A stretch of DNA of 64,000 bases from an archaeon SCG-AAA382B04 (GTDB lineage: Archaea > Halobacteriota > Methanonatronarchaeia > Methanonatronarchaeales > Methanonatronarchaeaceae): positions 45,120 to 109,119 of the forward strand of contig PZKD01000062.1 in assembly GCA_003034855.1 (NCBI GenBank), read 5' to 3'. This document shows, piece by piece, positions 8,430 to 16,987 of the stretch (its first letter is position 1; every line of letters begins with the position of its first letter). The notes beneath the pieces are model-generated. The model made no database searches. It was not told the DNA's origin and saw only the letters and a program-made list of their open reading frames with translations. A program made the translations under genes and the position numbers.

Positions 8430-9206
8430 ATGACTTATTTAATTTTAGGAATAGATGCGGCAACTTGGGACGTTGTCAAACCTAATCTCGAGGAATTACC
8501 GTATTTCAATAAATTAATTGACATTTGTGAAATAAAAAATTTAGAGATTAGTGAAGCTCCATTATCCCCTTTAATTTGGACCGGAATGTTCAGTGGAACC
8601 TATTATGAAGAACACAACCACAAAGAATTTGTTGAAGATAATGAGATTGTTTCAAGAGATGATTTGGATTTTAGCTTCATTTGGGACGAATTAGATGAAA
8701 AAATGGATGTTCGGGCATTAAATGTTCCTTTTATCGTTCCAACTTATAGTTACAATGTTGATTATGAACCTGTTGGTTTTGGGTTACCAACTGATGAGGA
8801 AGAATGGAAGGAGGAATTAGAGAAGATATCTGATAAAACTAAAGAGATACTGAAAGAGGAGCCGGATTTGGTGATTTCTGTTTTTACTTTGCTAGATAGA
8901 GTTCAACATTTTCATTGGGGTGAAGATAAAGTTTTAGAGTGGTATAAAAAACTAGATAAGAAGCTTGGTGAGTTATTGTTTGATTCTGGTTTCCTTGAAA
9001 AGAAGGAAAATAAACTAATCATTGTTAGTGACCATGGCTTCTGTGGTTTTGATGAGGCAGAGGTCCAAACCTTGCCTAAAGAGGGGTCGGAAAGAGAACT
9101 CAAAGGAGACCATTCAAGAGAAGCCATTCTTCTTACTAAAAACATCAATGGAGAAATAGAAAATCCTCAAGACATATATAAGGTTATTAAAAAAGAGATA
9201 AATTAG
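8430..9206 (+). CDS. Short AP-superfamily phosphodiesterase-like protein
   Basis: This 258-residue protein starts ILGIDAATWD (first metal-ligand Asp). It continues with APLSPLIWTGMFSGTYYEEH, where the nucleophile Ser/Thr is expected, then a LLDRVQHFHWG segment and IVSDHGFCGFDE (second metal site). Enzymes of this type (type I phosphodiesterase/nucleotide pyrophosphatase) hydrolyse or transfer phosphoesters. It is roughly half the length of the 516-residue member at 41.0 kb and lacks that protein's C-terminal half. It stands alone on the plus strand, opposite manC. The substrate is unknown. Confidence 0.82.
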   Translation: MTYLILGIDAATWDVVKPNLEELPYFNKLIDICEIKNLEISEAPLSPLIWTGMFSGTYYEEHNHKEFVEDNEIVSRDDLDFSFIWDELDEKMDVRALNVPFIVPTYSYNVDYEPVGFGLPTDEEEWKEELEKISDKTKEILKEEPDLVISVFTLLDRVQHFHWGEDKVLEWYKKLDKKLGELLFDSGFLEKKENKLIIVSDHGFCGFDEAEVQTLPKEGSERELKGDHSREAILLTKNINGEIENPQDIYKVIKKEIN

Positions 9207-9278
9207 GCCCCTAAATCTTCTGAATCCTTACTTTTATTTATAGTGCCCAGAGGGGTTCTTTTTCTTTAAGCTCTAATT

Positions 9279-10316
9279 TCAGATTTCATCCAAATCCTGA
9301 GATGGATGTACTATGGTTTCCTTTCTATCTTCTGATTGAAGTTGCTTAACCATATCCTTCACCTCTTCGCTCTTATCAATATCTACTACTAGAAGAGCAT
9401 CCTCAGTATCGATTACGACAAGGTCCTGGGTTCCTATTCCTGCAATGAGTCGGTTCTTTGAATAGAAAAATGAGTTTTCGCTTTCTTTTAAGTGTATGTC
9501 GTCTCCAATACTTATATTTCCATTTTCATCTTCTGAAAGTAATTCATATATGGCCTTCCAAGAACCGATGTCTTTCCATTTACCCTTGTATGGGACGGTT
9601 GCAATTTTATTTGAGTCTTCCATGACAGCGTAATCGATAGATGTTTTGGGATGGTTTTCATAATTCTTAAGATATTCTTTATAACCTAGGTCCTGGTACA
9701 AGGCTTCACAATGTTTTTTTACTTCGCTCAAAAGAATGGATGGTCTTAAGAGAAAAATTCCAGCGTTCCAAAGAGCATCTCTGTTCAATAATTTTTTGGC
9801 TTCTTCTTTAGATGGTTTTTCCCTGAAGCTTTCGACTTCATATCCTGTTTCAAGTTCATTCTCTGGCATTATGTATCCATATCCAGTTGCTGGATAGCTT
9901 GGTTTCACTCCAAAGGTAATTAAATAATCACTAGAGAGGTTTTCGGCCTTTTTTGCTACTTCGAAAAAATCCTTATCCAGGACATGGTCGCTTGGAAGAA
10001 CCAAAAAAGGTTCGTCTCCAAAATTTTCTTTGATAAATAATGCTGCAGAAATAATCGCTGGTCCTGTCCCCTTCTTCAATGGCTCCTCTATGATCTGAAC
10101 CTCATCCAGAGTCTCTGATAACTCTTTTTCTAACTGAGGTGATTGCTTTTGATTTGTAATTACAAGTACCTCATCAGCTTTGTTTTTACATCTTGAAACA
10201 GTTCTCTGGATAAGGCTTTTATCTGAACCAATTTCTAGAAACTGCTTAGGATAAAGTTCTCTACTCAAAGGCCAAAGCCTAGTTCCTGTTCCACCAGCAA
10301 GTACAACACCAATCAT
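9279..10316 (-). CDS. manC: Mannose-1-phosphate guanylyltransferase
   Basis: This 345-residue enzyme makes GDP-mannose from mannose-1-phosphate and GTP in the cytoplasm. Seen: the pyrophosphorylase signature GGTGTRLWPLSR with YPKQFL, VLPSDHVL, EKPSKEEA, WNAGIFLLRP and the type-specific KWKDIGSWKA. The C-terminal beta-helical part is short, as in monofunctional archaeal forms, and there is no phosphomannose isomerase domain. It supplies GDP-mannose for gmd and fcl about 22 kb away and for mannosyltransferases. Downstream in its own direction is only the short AP-superfamily gene on the other strand. Confidence 0.93.
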   Translation of the reverse strand: MIGVVLAGGTGTRLWPLSRELYPKQFLEIGSDKSLIQRTVSRCKNKADEVLVITNQKQSPQLEKELSETLDEVQIIEEPLKKGTGPAIISAALFIKENFGDEPFLVLPSDHVLDKDFFEVAKKAENLSSDYLITFGVKPSYPATGYGYIMPENELETGYEVESFREKPSKEEAKKLLNRDALWNAGIFLLRPSILLSEVKKHCEALYQDLGYKEYLKNYENHPKTSIDYAVMEDSNKIATVPYKGKWKDIGSWKAIYELLSEDENGNISIGDDIHLKESENSFFYSKNRLIAGIGTQDLVVIDTEDALLVVDIDKSEEVKDMVKQLQSEDRKETIVHPSQDLDEI

Positions 10317-10377
10317 CCTTTTCCCATAACCTCTAATTTAAATTTAGATGGATAAAAATTATTTCCAAGTCCACCAT

Positions 10378-11340
10378 TTACTTCCTCCAATTCCATAGCA
10401 TAGCTCCTCCTATTCCGATTAATTGTGAAAAAAGATAATAAAGACCAAATTTTTCGGTTAATAAGTACAATAAAAACATATTTATCAGCATACCTCCAGA
10501 TCTAACCAAATGATCCCTAATCAAAGCCTTTAGGGTTTTTACGGTACCCTTAGTTCTTCTATCACCAAAGGTCCCAAAACTTATTTAAAAAAAATTAGTT
10601 AAAAGCCCCATCTCAATCCCTATAGCCCCAGAGAAAACATAAAAAAAGGCCTAATCTTGTTAAAGCATATAAACATCCTAGGTTAACTAACTACCAACAG
10701 TTCCAACGAATCCAAATTTTATAAATCTCTTTAACTCACCTGACCTATATGAAAGGGACAAAATATGGTGGATGTAATTAAAAATTTCCTTAAACCCCAA
10801 TTTACTATCCCCATATTCACGGTTCCTGAATTTATAGCCTATTTCTTTAAATGAGTGGAAATCAGAGTGCACTAGTATTTCAATAAGGATTTTGTAACCT
10901 TTTGGTTTTAATTCTTCAAGGTTAATACCCTCCTTTTTAAATGCAAAAAAACCAGATTGAATATCTTTAATGGATCGAGTTTCCCTAAATATTGTTTTCG
11001 CAATAAAAGTTGCTCCAAAAGATATTAAACGTCTTAAGAATCCAAAATCTCCTGGATCTCCTCCTTCTACGAATCTGCTACAAATTACTAATTCCTTACC
11101 TTTTTTTATCCATTTAATGAGATTGGGAATCCTACCTGGAGAGTGTTGTAGATCACCATCCATAACTACGATTATGTCATTATTTGTTTCCTTAATTCCT
11201 TCAACTACAGCACTAGCTAGACCTCTTTTATCTATCCTCCTAATAGTTTTTATTGGGTAAAAATCAGAAAACTCTTCTGAAATTCGCCATGTTTTGTCTA
11301 GGCTGGAGATTGCTTGATCCTCGATGAAGCTGGAATCCTA
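10378..11340 (-). pseudogene. Broken DPM-type GT2 fused to GtrA-like membrane domain
   Basis: The minus strand reads a dolichol-phosphate-mannose-synthase-like GT2 (KRGLASAVVEG, VVMDGDLQHSP, SGFFAFKKEG, GYKILIEIL, YGDSKLGF) followed by RFIKFGFVGTVGS, the start of a GtrA domain. There the frame stops at 10687. GtrA sequence continues in other frames (SFGTFGDRRTKGTVKTL, then LLYLLTEKFGLYYLFSQLIG) to a stop at 10378. The N-terminus is missing beyond about 11340, where it meets a truncated ATPase gene on the other strand. Fused DPM-GtrA proteins are common in archaea. This copy is dead by truncation plus frameshifts. Confidence 0.8.
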
Positions 11341-11766
11341 TTAGATAAAAAGAAATGGTATAAACAGGTAGTTAAGTCGATTCATAAGGTCTTCCAAACC
11401 TTCAGGGCTGAAAACCTCATGGTTTTCTTAACAATGCCTAGCTTAGGTTTCATAGAAAAGAATATCCGGAAATTGTTTGATGGTCATTTTAGTATGAAGA
11501 AACAGAGAGTATTGAAATTCAAGCGATGGCAGTATAATGCTGAGATGGATAAGGTCTATAAAAAATATTTGAGGAGAGATGGAAGGAAGATTGATAAGAT
11601 CAAGATAGGTGATGTCACTGAAAACCATGAGGACCTAATTAGGGAATATGAGAGAAGGAGATTTGAGTTTTTAAAAGAGCTTCAGATGGATGAATGGAAG
11701 AAGCTAAGGGAAATTGAGACTCAGGGAGAGGAATCTTTCAATCTAACCATTGTCCTGCAGTGCTGA
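11314..11766 (+). pseudogene. C-terminal relic of a plasmid/virus-type ATPase
   Basis: The frame starts inside a Walker B-like motif (LILDEAG) and continues KKWYKQVVKSIHKVFQTFRA, LMVFLTMPSLGFIEKN and a charged coiled C-terminus. The DEAG ... FQTFR ... TMPS arrangement is typical of Zot/HerA-like packaging or conjugation ATPases on archaeal plasmids and viruses. The Walker A half is absent, so the gene is 5'-truncated. The break coincides with that of the GT2 pseudogene on the opposite strand, which points to one recombination event. The family call is from pattern memory. Confidence 0.5.
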
Positions 11767-12688
11767 AAAAACATTTTGGAAGTGCTGCAGGAGGGCAGCA
11801 GTGGCTTACCTATTAGATAACTTAACTATTGGTTACATTAAATACAAGAGATATGTTCAAAGACCATTTAAAAACTCTTGATTTCAATATAAATGATCTT
11901 GTAGGATTAATAGGATTAGATAAAGATATAGATATAGAAAAAAGGGAAAAAATTAGGTACAAGAGATCTCAAAATACCGAAAGTATGGCGGACCATAATA
12001 AAAGTAGAAGAACCAAGATTTCATTCTGTTGATTATATATAGTATCGGAGCAATTACTGGTTTACTATCTGGGAATCCCTTAGCAAGATCTCGATGAAAC
12101 TATTAATGAAAGAAGAAAATATATAGAAATTAGTGACAAATTTCTCAGGAAATTCATTGAGAAAGATGTTTTGTCGGTTAAAGGACCAATTCCAATTAAT
12201 TCTGTTTGAGGTAATGAAAAAAGTGATTTTTATCCTGTAGGTATGAAGTAAAGGAATCTAGTTGTTTTTTCCCGAACAATCCAAAAATAAACTTAAAAAA
12301 ACGAAATAATAGTTCCAAAAGAAATCGAGGTATACGAACCTTCTTGGAATAAATATAACTTCGGAATAATATTAATTGCAGAAAAATTATTTTCTTAGAG
12401 AGAAAGTTATTCACTAGTGTTTCAGGATGCAGTAGCTAAGGAACTAGGGGAGGTAACTCTTTTTTGAATAAATGAAAAATTCAAGGACTTATTAAAGGTT
12501 CTGCTAGGCAGAGTGATTCTAATCACTTTTTCTGAAAGTGTTGAGGTTTTAATTTAAAAAAGTTTATAATCAATACACTAAAATCTAGTGAAGTATATAG
12601 TAAAGTTAAAATGATAGAAAACTGAAAAACCTCTTAGCCTTAGTTTAGTGTTGACTTAAAATACTATCAACTAAATAGTAATAGTTTA
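11767..12688. other. Decayed DNA with short relics
   Basis: No intact gene is seen. A coherent stretch near 12087-12208 on the plus strand (LDETINERRKYIEISDKFLR, then a stop) and an acidic/basic 67-residue frame at 11829-12032 look like fragments of element genes. Composition is very AT-rich. It is probably part of the integrated element whose ATPase relic lies to the left. Confidence 0.4.
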
Positions 12689-12799
12689 AATGGATTAGTT
12701 AAAGATGGCTTGATTTAAAAAAAGAAAAATAACGATAAAAGACTAACAATACACTCTTCGAGTTCTAGAGGAAAAAAGATTTTAAAAAATAATATTTAG
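12689..12799 (+). pseudogene. MarR-like winged-helix relic
   Basis: The frame reads NGLVKDGLI, an in-frame TAA at 12716-12718, then KKKNNDKRLTIHSSSSRGKK and ILKNNI. The pattern GLV.DGLI.....NDKR...I.....G matches the recognition-helix and wing region of MarR-type regulators. The start is missing and a stop interrupts it, so it is a remnant. Confidence 0.5.
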
Positions 12800-12850
12800 A
12801 AAAACGAATAAATGAATATGAAATATGAAAACGCTTTGAAGGGTTAAAGA

Positions 12851-13468
12851 ATGAAAAAGAAGATTTGCCAGTCTTTTAAGATGTTAGAAACGAGGACACC
12901 TCTAATTAAAGGTGCTTGTCGCGATAAAAAAGTTTTAGATATTGGTTGTTGTGGTCCAGAAAATAGGCTACATGAAATCATTGAAGATGTCTCGGATTCA
13001 GTGATTGGAATCGATAACGATATTGAAAAAATCAAGGAAACGCCCGATGAATGGGATATTAGGCATCTAGATGCTGAAAACTTTTATCTAGAAGAAGAAT
13101 TTGATGTCGTTGTTGCTGGAGAAGTCATAGAGCATCCAACAAATATTGGATCATTCTTGGATTCAGCCAGAAATCACTTGAGAAAGGATGGGAAACTTAT
13201 TATAACAACTCCAAATGTCCAAACCCCTTATAGGATTTTGAGGACTTTAGATGGATCACTTACTGGAAACATGCATATCATTGGTTTTACTAAAAGATTG
13301 CTTGTTAACCTTCTTGAGAGAAAGAGATGGGAAGTTATTGACCTGAGGCAATTGGCACCAAACCAACCTCTCACTCTTAAAGACAAAATCTTTAACTCAA
13401 TTTTACCTGAAGCCCTTCAACCTAAAATATACTGTGAGGCGAGAATTTACAGTGACCAAGATTCCTAA
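12851..13468 (+). CDS. Class I SAM-dependent methyltransferase
   Basis: This 205-residue Rossmann methyltransferase has motif I KVLDIGCCGPENR, the acidic strand-2 end VIGIDNDIE, EFDVVVAGEVIEH (motif post-I/II) and LRKDGKLIITTPN. It resembles glycan- or small-molecule O/N-methyltransferases found in surface polysaccharide clusters. It stands alone between decayed stretches and could be cargo of the decayed element or a survivor of the glycan cluster. The substrate is unknown. Confidence 0.85.
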   Translation: MKKKICQSFKMLETRTPLIKGACRDKKVLDIGCCGPENRLHEIIEDVSDSVIGIDNDIEKIKETPDEWDIRHLDAENFYLEEEFDVVVAGEVIEHPTNIGSFLDSARNHLRKDGKLIITTPNVQTPYRILRTLDGSLTGNMHIIGFTKRLLVNLLERKRWEVIDLRQLAPNQPLTLKDKIFNSILPEALQPKIYCEARIYSDQDS

Positions 13469-13642
13469 AAAAACTTTGAAAAACTATTGATGAAAATGAA
13501 ACCAGCTTTGTCAGATGTTGCTTAATAAAAACTAAACAACTTATTTTTTTATTTGTTTCTATTTAATTGATGTTTTTTAGACTTTGGGCTTGAACTATAG
13601 GTTTTGTATGGGAACTTACTGTGATTAAACTCCAATGAATAC

Positions 13643-13690
13643 GGACCTGAGGGGATTTGAACTCCTAATCTACGTCTCCGAAGGCCAGTT
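13643..13690 (-). other. 3' half of a tRNA-Arg(UCG)-like gene, possible attachment-site remnant
   Basis: On the minus strand the end CAGGTCCG is an acceptor 3' side. It is preceded by a T-arm (AGGAG TTCAAAT CCCCT, one mismatch) and GGCCTTCGGAG, which fits an anticodon loop CTTCGGA (UCG). The matching acceptor 5' side GGACCTG is absent upstream and the anticodon stem does not close. So only a 3' fragment is present. Archaeal integrases commonly leave such 3' tRNA fragments at one end of an integrated element. Confidence 0.42.
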
Positions 13691-13768
13691 CCTCAACTCC
13701 CTCTCCTCAAGCAAAACACTTAGAGCTAATGAAGCAAAAAGCTACTTATTCAACACAGCAATTTTATA

Positions 13769-13951
13769 TCAAAAAGCAGTCCACAAAGGACTTCCCCTCT
13801 CTAACAATAAAACATCAAACTCCCCATTATAAGATTTTAGATTGTTAAAATGAATAAAATCACTATCTAAACTCTCTGCCCACTTTCTATGGCACTTATG
13901 AGGGTCTTGATACAAAAAACAGGCTTCAATATCTTCAAACTTTTGATTCAT
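13769..13951 (-). pseudogene. DUF488-like C-terminal fragment, 60 residues
   Basis: The frame ATG 13951 to 13769 overlaps the GT4 stop (ATGA). It contains ACFLYQDPHKCHRKWAESL followed by FIHF. A CHR preceded by an acidic dipeptide is typical of the C-terminal part of DUF488 proteins, which are about 115-120 residues long. The N-terminal half is missing. The fragment could still be translated by coupling to the GT4. Function of the family is unknown. Confidence 0.4.
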
Positions 13952-14946
13952 TCATTAAACACTTCTTCATATGTTTCTAGGGTTTTTTTGGAACAATTTT
14001 TCCAAGTATGTTTTTTAGCAAACTCATAGCTTCCTTCTTTGGTTTTATTGATGTTAACTAAATCCTTTATGTCTTTTTTGTTTAAGTTGAAGCTGTAGCA
14101 TTTTTCTTTAACGTCCTTTGGGATTAGGCAGTCTTCTGCAACTGCAACAGGTGTCTTGGTCTTCATTGCCTCAACCACAGTTAGGCCATATCCCTCTAAT
14201 CGACTAGGCAAAACAAATAGATCCAAGCTATTTAGGTATTTATTTTTTTGTTCTTCGGGAATGAAGCCATGTAATTTAATTCTGTTATCATCTAGTTGTC
14301 TTAGTTTTTGGAGTTCTTTTCCTTTTCCAGCTATATGTAATTCAGCATCCATATCTGTTTTTGAAAACAATTTAGCGAATTTATGTGTTCTTTTCCTCGG
14401 TGATAACCTGCCTAGTGTTCCAATTTTAAAATCTTTATTTTTCTCTGTTCTACCTGATTCTAGATCACTAGATATGCCTAACCTAGTTATTTTTATCTCT
14501 GATGAATCAAAATCTAAGTGTTTCTCAGCTTCTTGTTTCGTTTGCTGTGAGTTAACTAATATATAATCTGCTCTATTGTTTGTTCTTCGCATCGCTAACT
14601 TAAATAATTCCTTTCCTCCAACTCTCTTTACTACATTCCTATATACCTCAGCAGAGTATTTAATTGGCATAAAATCATGGTAAGTAACTATATTTGATTT
14701 ATTTTTTGGCAACCAGATTGCTTCCCAAGGACTTAGTGCGTGATATATATCTGAATATTTTGGAATATCCAACTTTATTGTCAAAGCAGTCCACAACAAA
14801 TATCTTAAAGTGTTTTGGTCCTCAGTAGATTGAACAACATCAATTTGGTGTTCTGTGTCAAGCAATTCTTTTAAGAGGTTCTCTGAATAAATGCCTAATC
14901 CACCGTTTCTGTTATTAAAGTATCGACTAACTAAGCAAATATTCAT
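13948..14946 (-). CDS. Glycosyltransferase family 4 (GT-B)
   Basis: This 332-residue GT4 begins MNICLVSRYFNNRNGGLGIY (glycine loop). It has VTYHDFMP, the donor-domain start IGTLGRLSPRKRTHKFAKLF, and the E-x7-E motif RLEGYGLTVVEAMKTKTPVA. It is shorter than the 359-residue paralogue at 5.9 kb but complete at both ends. Its start overlaps the upstream 129-residue gene (ATGA). The acceptor is unknown; a role in the same surface glycan pathway is inferred. Confidence 0.9.
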   Translation of the reverse strand: MNICLVSRYFNNRNGGLGIYSENLLKELLDTEHQIDVVQSTEDQNTLRYLLWTALTIKLDIPKYSDIYHALSPWEAIWLPKNKSNIVTYHDFMPIKYSAEVYRNVVKRVGGKELFKLAMRRTNNRADYILVNSQQTKQEAEKHLDFDSSEIKITRLGISSDLESGRTEKNKDFKIGTLGRLSPRKRTHKFAKLFSKTDMDAELHIAGKGKELQKLRQLDDNRIKLHGFIPEEQKNKYLNSLDLFVLPSRLEGYGLTVVEAMKTKTPVAVAEDCLIPKDVKEKCYSFNLNKKDIKDLVNINKTKEGSYEFAKKHTWKNCSKKTLETYEEVFNE

Positions 14947-15332
14947 AGCTTTATTTCTCCTTCTACTGTTGTTTGAAAACTCTCTGTTTTTAGCTCTGGA
15001 TTTATTTCTTGTTGTATCATTGATTTCTCAGTCATCGTCTTCTCCCTCCTCCTGTATTTTTTTGTTTGATTAATTGGTTCTTGAATTGTTCTACTTCTTC
15101 TTTGTTTATCCGATAGCTTTCTTGCTTCTTCTAACTGTTTTTCTACATCCTCAGGATATTCCCTCAAGAGACTGGCAATGCTATGGTAAACTTGGTTAAT
15201 AATCTTATTTGGAAAACCCACAAAGAGGGGGTTACTTTTTTTACCTACCCAAAACTTAAGATCGGTTCCAGGTCTTGGTTCTTTATTCCCTACCTGGGTA
15301 AAACCATATAAAGGCCAACCTTCTTTTAACAT
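14943..15332 (-). CDS. Hypothetical protein, 129 residues
   Basis: I do not recognise this protein. Residues 1-75 look folded (GWPLYGFTQVGNKEPRPGTD, FWVGKKSNPLFVGFPNK, then a helical YHSIASLLREYPEDVE); residues 75-129 are charged and probably disordered. The start at 15332 has no obvious Shine-Dalgarno box. The stop overlaps the GT4 start (ATGA), so the two are likely translated together. A degenerate relative lies at 15.9-16.1 kb on the same strand (shared FVGFP and a following helix). Confidence 0.6.
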   Translation of the reverse strand: MLKEGWPLYGFTQVGNKEPRPGTDLKFWVGKKSNPLFVGFPNKIINQVYHSIASLLREYPEDVEKQLEEARKLSDKQRRSRTIQEPINQTKKYRRREKTMTEKSMIQQEINPELKTESFQTTVEGEIKL

Positions 15333-15482
15333 AATGTAATAACATTAGAACCCCCCTTAATTTATATTCTTCCGAAAAACAGTTCAGTAGGGTTTGTAAA
15401 GGAAGGCCAAGGATCCGCATTCCTCCTAGCTTTAGTCACAATTTTCCTGGCATCACTCCTCTACAAAATAAACAAAACCTAA
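15330..15482 (+). pseudogene. Tail of a membrane or secreted protein
   Basis: The open stretch without a start codon reads ITLEPPLIYILPKNSSVGFV, then GSAFLLALVTIFLASLLYKI and NKT-stop. That is a C-terminal transmembrane helix with a short charged end. It resembles the anchor of a surface protein whose body is gone. It opposes the neighbouring 129-residue gene. Confidence 0.35.
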
Positions 15483-15483
15483 G

Positions 15484-15772
15484 CCAATAGAAAACACTCC
15501 TAAAATCCTTAATTTTTCTTTTTATTTTTTTAATTTTTAGCTAATTCAATCACTCTTAAAAGTAATATAGAAAACATAGTTATGTTTTTGTATCTATTTT
15601 TCACATAAAAAATTGACATATACTATTTGTATTTGAAAAAACATTAATCAAAAAAGAAAAAAAATAAAATTTAGAAAAAATAAAATAAAACAATTTAACT
15701 TCTCAAAACTAATTAGTTAACATAAGGAGACTTATTTAAGTGGTGGTATAAAAAGTGAATTAATCCTATTCC
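15484..15772. other. AT-rich spacer
   Basis: No coding signal is seen. It contains long A/T runs and, near its end, ATTTAAG and TATAAAAAG, which could be promoter boxes for the small frame starting at 15773. Confidence 0.4.
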
Positions 15773-15883
15773 ATGGAGGATAAAATAAAAGATACGATTG
15801 AAACATGACTTCACGGAGATATCGACCCGTTTTCTGAAGATTATGACATGCAAGGGTGTGGGTTAGGATGTGAATGTTCCTAA
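15773..15883 (+). pseudogene. Small Cys-rich frame with in-frame TGA
   Basis: ATG 15773 opens MEDKIKDTIET, then TGA at 15806-15808, then LHGDIDPFSEDYDMQGCGLG and CECS to the stop at 15881. Both sides read as one coherent small protein of about 36 residues with a terminal GCGLGCECS cysteine cluster. Most likely it is a nonsense-mutated gene. There is a TATA-like box about 30 bases upstream. The family is not recognised. Confidence 0.4.
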
Positions 15884-15904
15884 GAACCCGAATTGGAGAA
15901 TAGA

Positions 15905-16110
15905 TATCTAAATCTCTTCTATTGCTTCGTCTAATTCCTCAAAAATCTTCTCTTCTCCCCATACATAGAGATGTGGAAAACCAACAAAAATGGCTTTGTT
16001 CCTCTATTTGGGCCCTGCGGACAAAATCCATCTTTTTCTTTGTATGTGTTCTTGTTATGGATATGATAGAAACCTCTTAAAACCCATCTTTGTGGTGCTG
16101 AAACCAATTT
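15905..16110 (-). pseudogene. Decayed relative of the 129-residue protein at 14.9 kb
   Basis: On the minus strand, coherent pieces in shifting frames read GFYHIHNKNTYKEKDGF-like sequence, then KAIFVGFPHLYVWGEEKIFE and ELDEAIEEI followed by a stop near 15913. FVGFP plus a following amphipathic helix matches the 129-residue gene. At least one in-frame stop and a frameshift break it. Confidence 0.4.
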
Positions 16111-16226
16111 GATAAGGAGGGTTAAGAGCCTCTTTTTTTGATGGATTTAATTTTTTTAAGGTAGTCCTTGGGGCTACTCTTTTTCTTATTTTCTTTTTTT
16201 GTTTGAAAAGAATTTTCAAACTAATA

Positions 16227-16270
16227 GAAGAATACTTCTATTTCCGTAGAAAACGAAGAATACTTCTATT
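16227..16270. repeat. 16-bp direct repeat, two copies
   Basis: GAAGAATACTTCTATT occurs at 16227-16242 and 16255-16270 (28-base period). Each copy holds a short GAAG/CTTC stem. A second pair of direct repeats, CTATAAACCTACA, lies at 16378-16390 and 16417-16429. Both pairs lie in the long leader of the ribbon-helix-helix gene. Confidence 0.5.
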
Positions 16271-16319
16271 CTTTCTTTTTTGTTTCTATTTTTTATTCGT
16301 ATTACCGGTATTACTTCAT

Positions 16320-16334
16320 TTAGATATTATCTAA
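16320..16334. promoter_or_regulatory. Palindromic operator-like site, copy 1
   Basis: TTAGATATTATCTAA is a perfect interrupted palindrome. A near-identical copy lies 160 bases downstream at 16480-16494, closer to the ribbon-helix-helix gene at 16539. RHH proteins often bind such sites to control themselves. Confidence 0.45.
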
Positions 16335-16479
16335 AAAATCCTATTGTTGAATTGTTTTTTGAAGGTTGCTTCTTAGTCTATAAACCTACATATTTGGCTT
16401 TTATCTCGATTTATTTCTATAAACCTACAAACAATGGAATGCTTTATTTTCCAGGTCATATATCCAAAATAACCAGTTT

Positions 16480-16494
16480 TTAGATACTATCTAA
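16480..16494. promoter_or_regulatory. Palindromic operator-like site, copy 2
   Basis: TTAGATACTATCTAA differs from copy 1 only at the central base. It lies 45 bases before the start codon of the RHH gene. Autoregulation by that protein is inferred. Confidence 0.45.
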
Positions 16495-16538
16495 GGATAC
16501 TTTTAAGAGAATTAATAAACAATTACTAATCAACAAAA

Positions 16539-16712
16539 ATGAAATATACAACAATAAAACTACCAACTGGATTCGTCGAGAAATACATCGATGCTTTGGT
16601 AGAGGACAACAAAGAAGGATATGTAAGCAGGACAGAAGTAGTTAAAGAAGCCGTAAGAACAACACACAGCCAAGAAAAACTAAAACAAGAACTTGAAAGA
16701 AGAGGGGAATAA
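16539..16712 (+). CDS. Ribbon-helix-helix (CopG-type) DNA-binding protein, 57 residues
   Basis: The protein starts MKYTTIKLPTGFVEKYIDAL, continues with YVSRTEVVKEAVR, and ends QELERRGE. The initial beta strand (TTIKLP), helix and SRTEVVKEAVR helix are the RHH fold in order and at the usual length. Such proteins bind DNA as dimers and serve as repressors or antitoxins. No toxin gene follows. Two TTAGATA(T/C)TATCTAA palindromes lie upstream, the nearer 45 bases from the start. It is the only intact gene in the 15.3-17.4 kb decayed stretch. Confidence 0.75.
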   Translation: MKYTTIKLPTGFVEKYIDALVEDNKEGYVSRTEVVKEAVRTTHSQEKLKQELERRGE

Positions 16713-16824
16713 TTCTTAATGAGTCGATCCTTGCAGTTTTCTGGACCCCAAAAACACCACCACCTAAATCTATATAGTTTTTGATATAAAAAAGTTGGTT
16801 AAATATGGAAAAATAAAGAAATAA

Positions 16825-16983
16825 TTAACGTGATGTTGAATCCCATTGTATACTTACCTCGGGTCCGCTATTCATTGGAGTTCCAACATCACTCCAATTT
16901 ATTCCTACTTTTTCCTTTACTTCCCAGTTCTTTATACAATTATCTATATATTTAGGTGGTGAAAGAATTTGAGAACCAGAAAA
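16825..16983 (-). pseudogene. C-terminal relic of an unrecognised protein
   Basis: On the minus strand a start-less frame reads FSGSQILSPPKYIDNCIKNW, then VGINWSDVGTPMNSGPEVSI and a short end. It is coherent protein but belongs to no family I recognise. A 9-bp inverted repeat (GTGATGTTG ... CAACATCAC) spans its end. Confidence 0.35.
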
Positions 16984-16987
16984 CTAC

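Noticed and set aside
12196..12414. A 72-residue minus-strand frame
   Set aside because: Low-complexity Phe/Leu/Lys/Ile translation opposite decayed plus-strand relics.
13635..13832. A 65-residue plus-strand frame
   Set aside because: Its beginning is the antisense of the tRNA-Arg-like fragment and its end the antisense of the DUF488-like piece.
16280..16483. A 67-residue hydrophobic frame upstream of the ribbon-helix-helix gene
   Set aside because: It is Phe/Tyr/Ile-rich translation of a repeat-bearing AT-rich leader and ends inside the second palindrome; no ribosome site.
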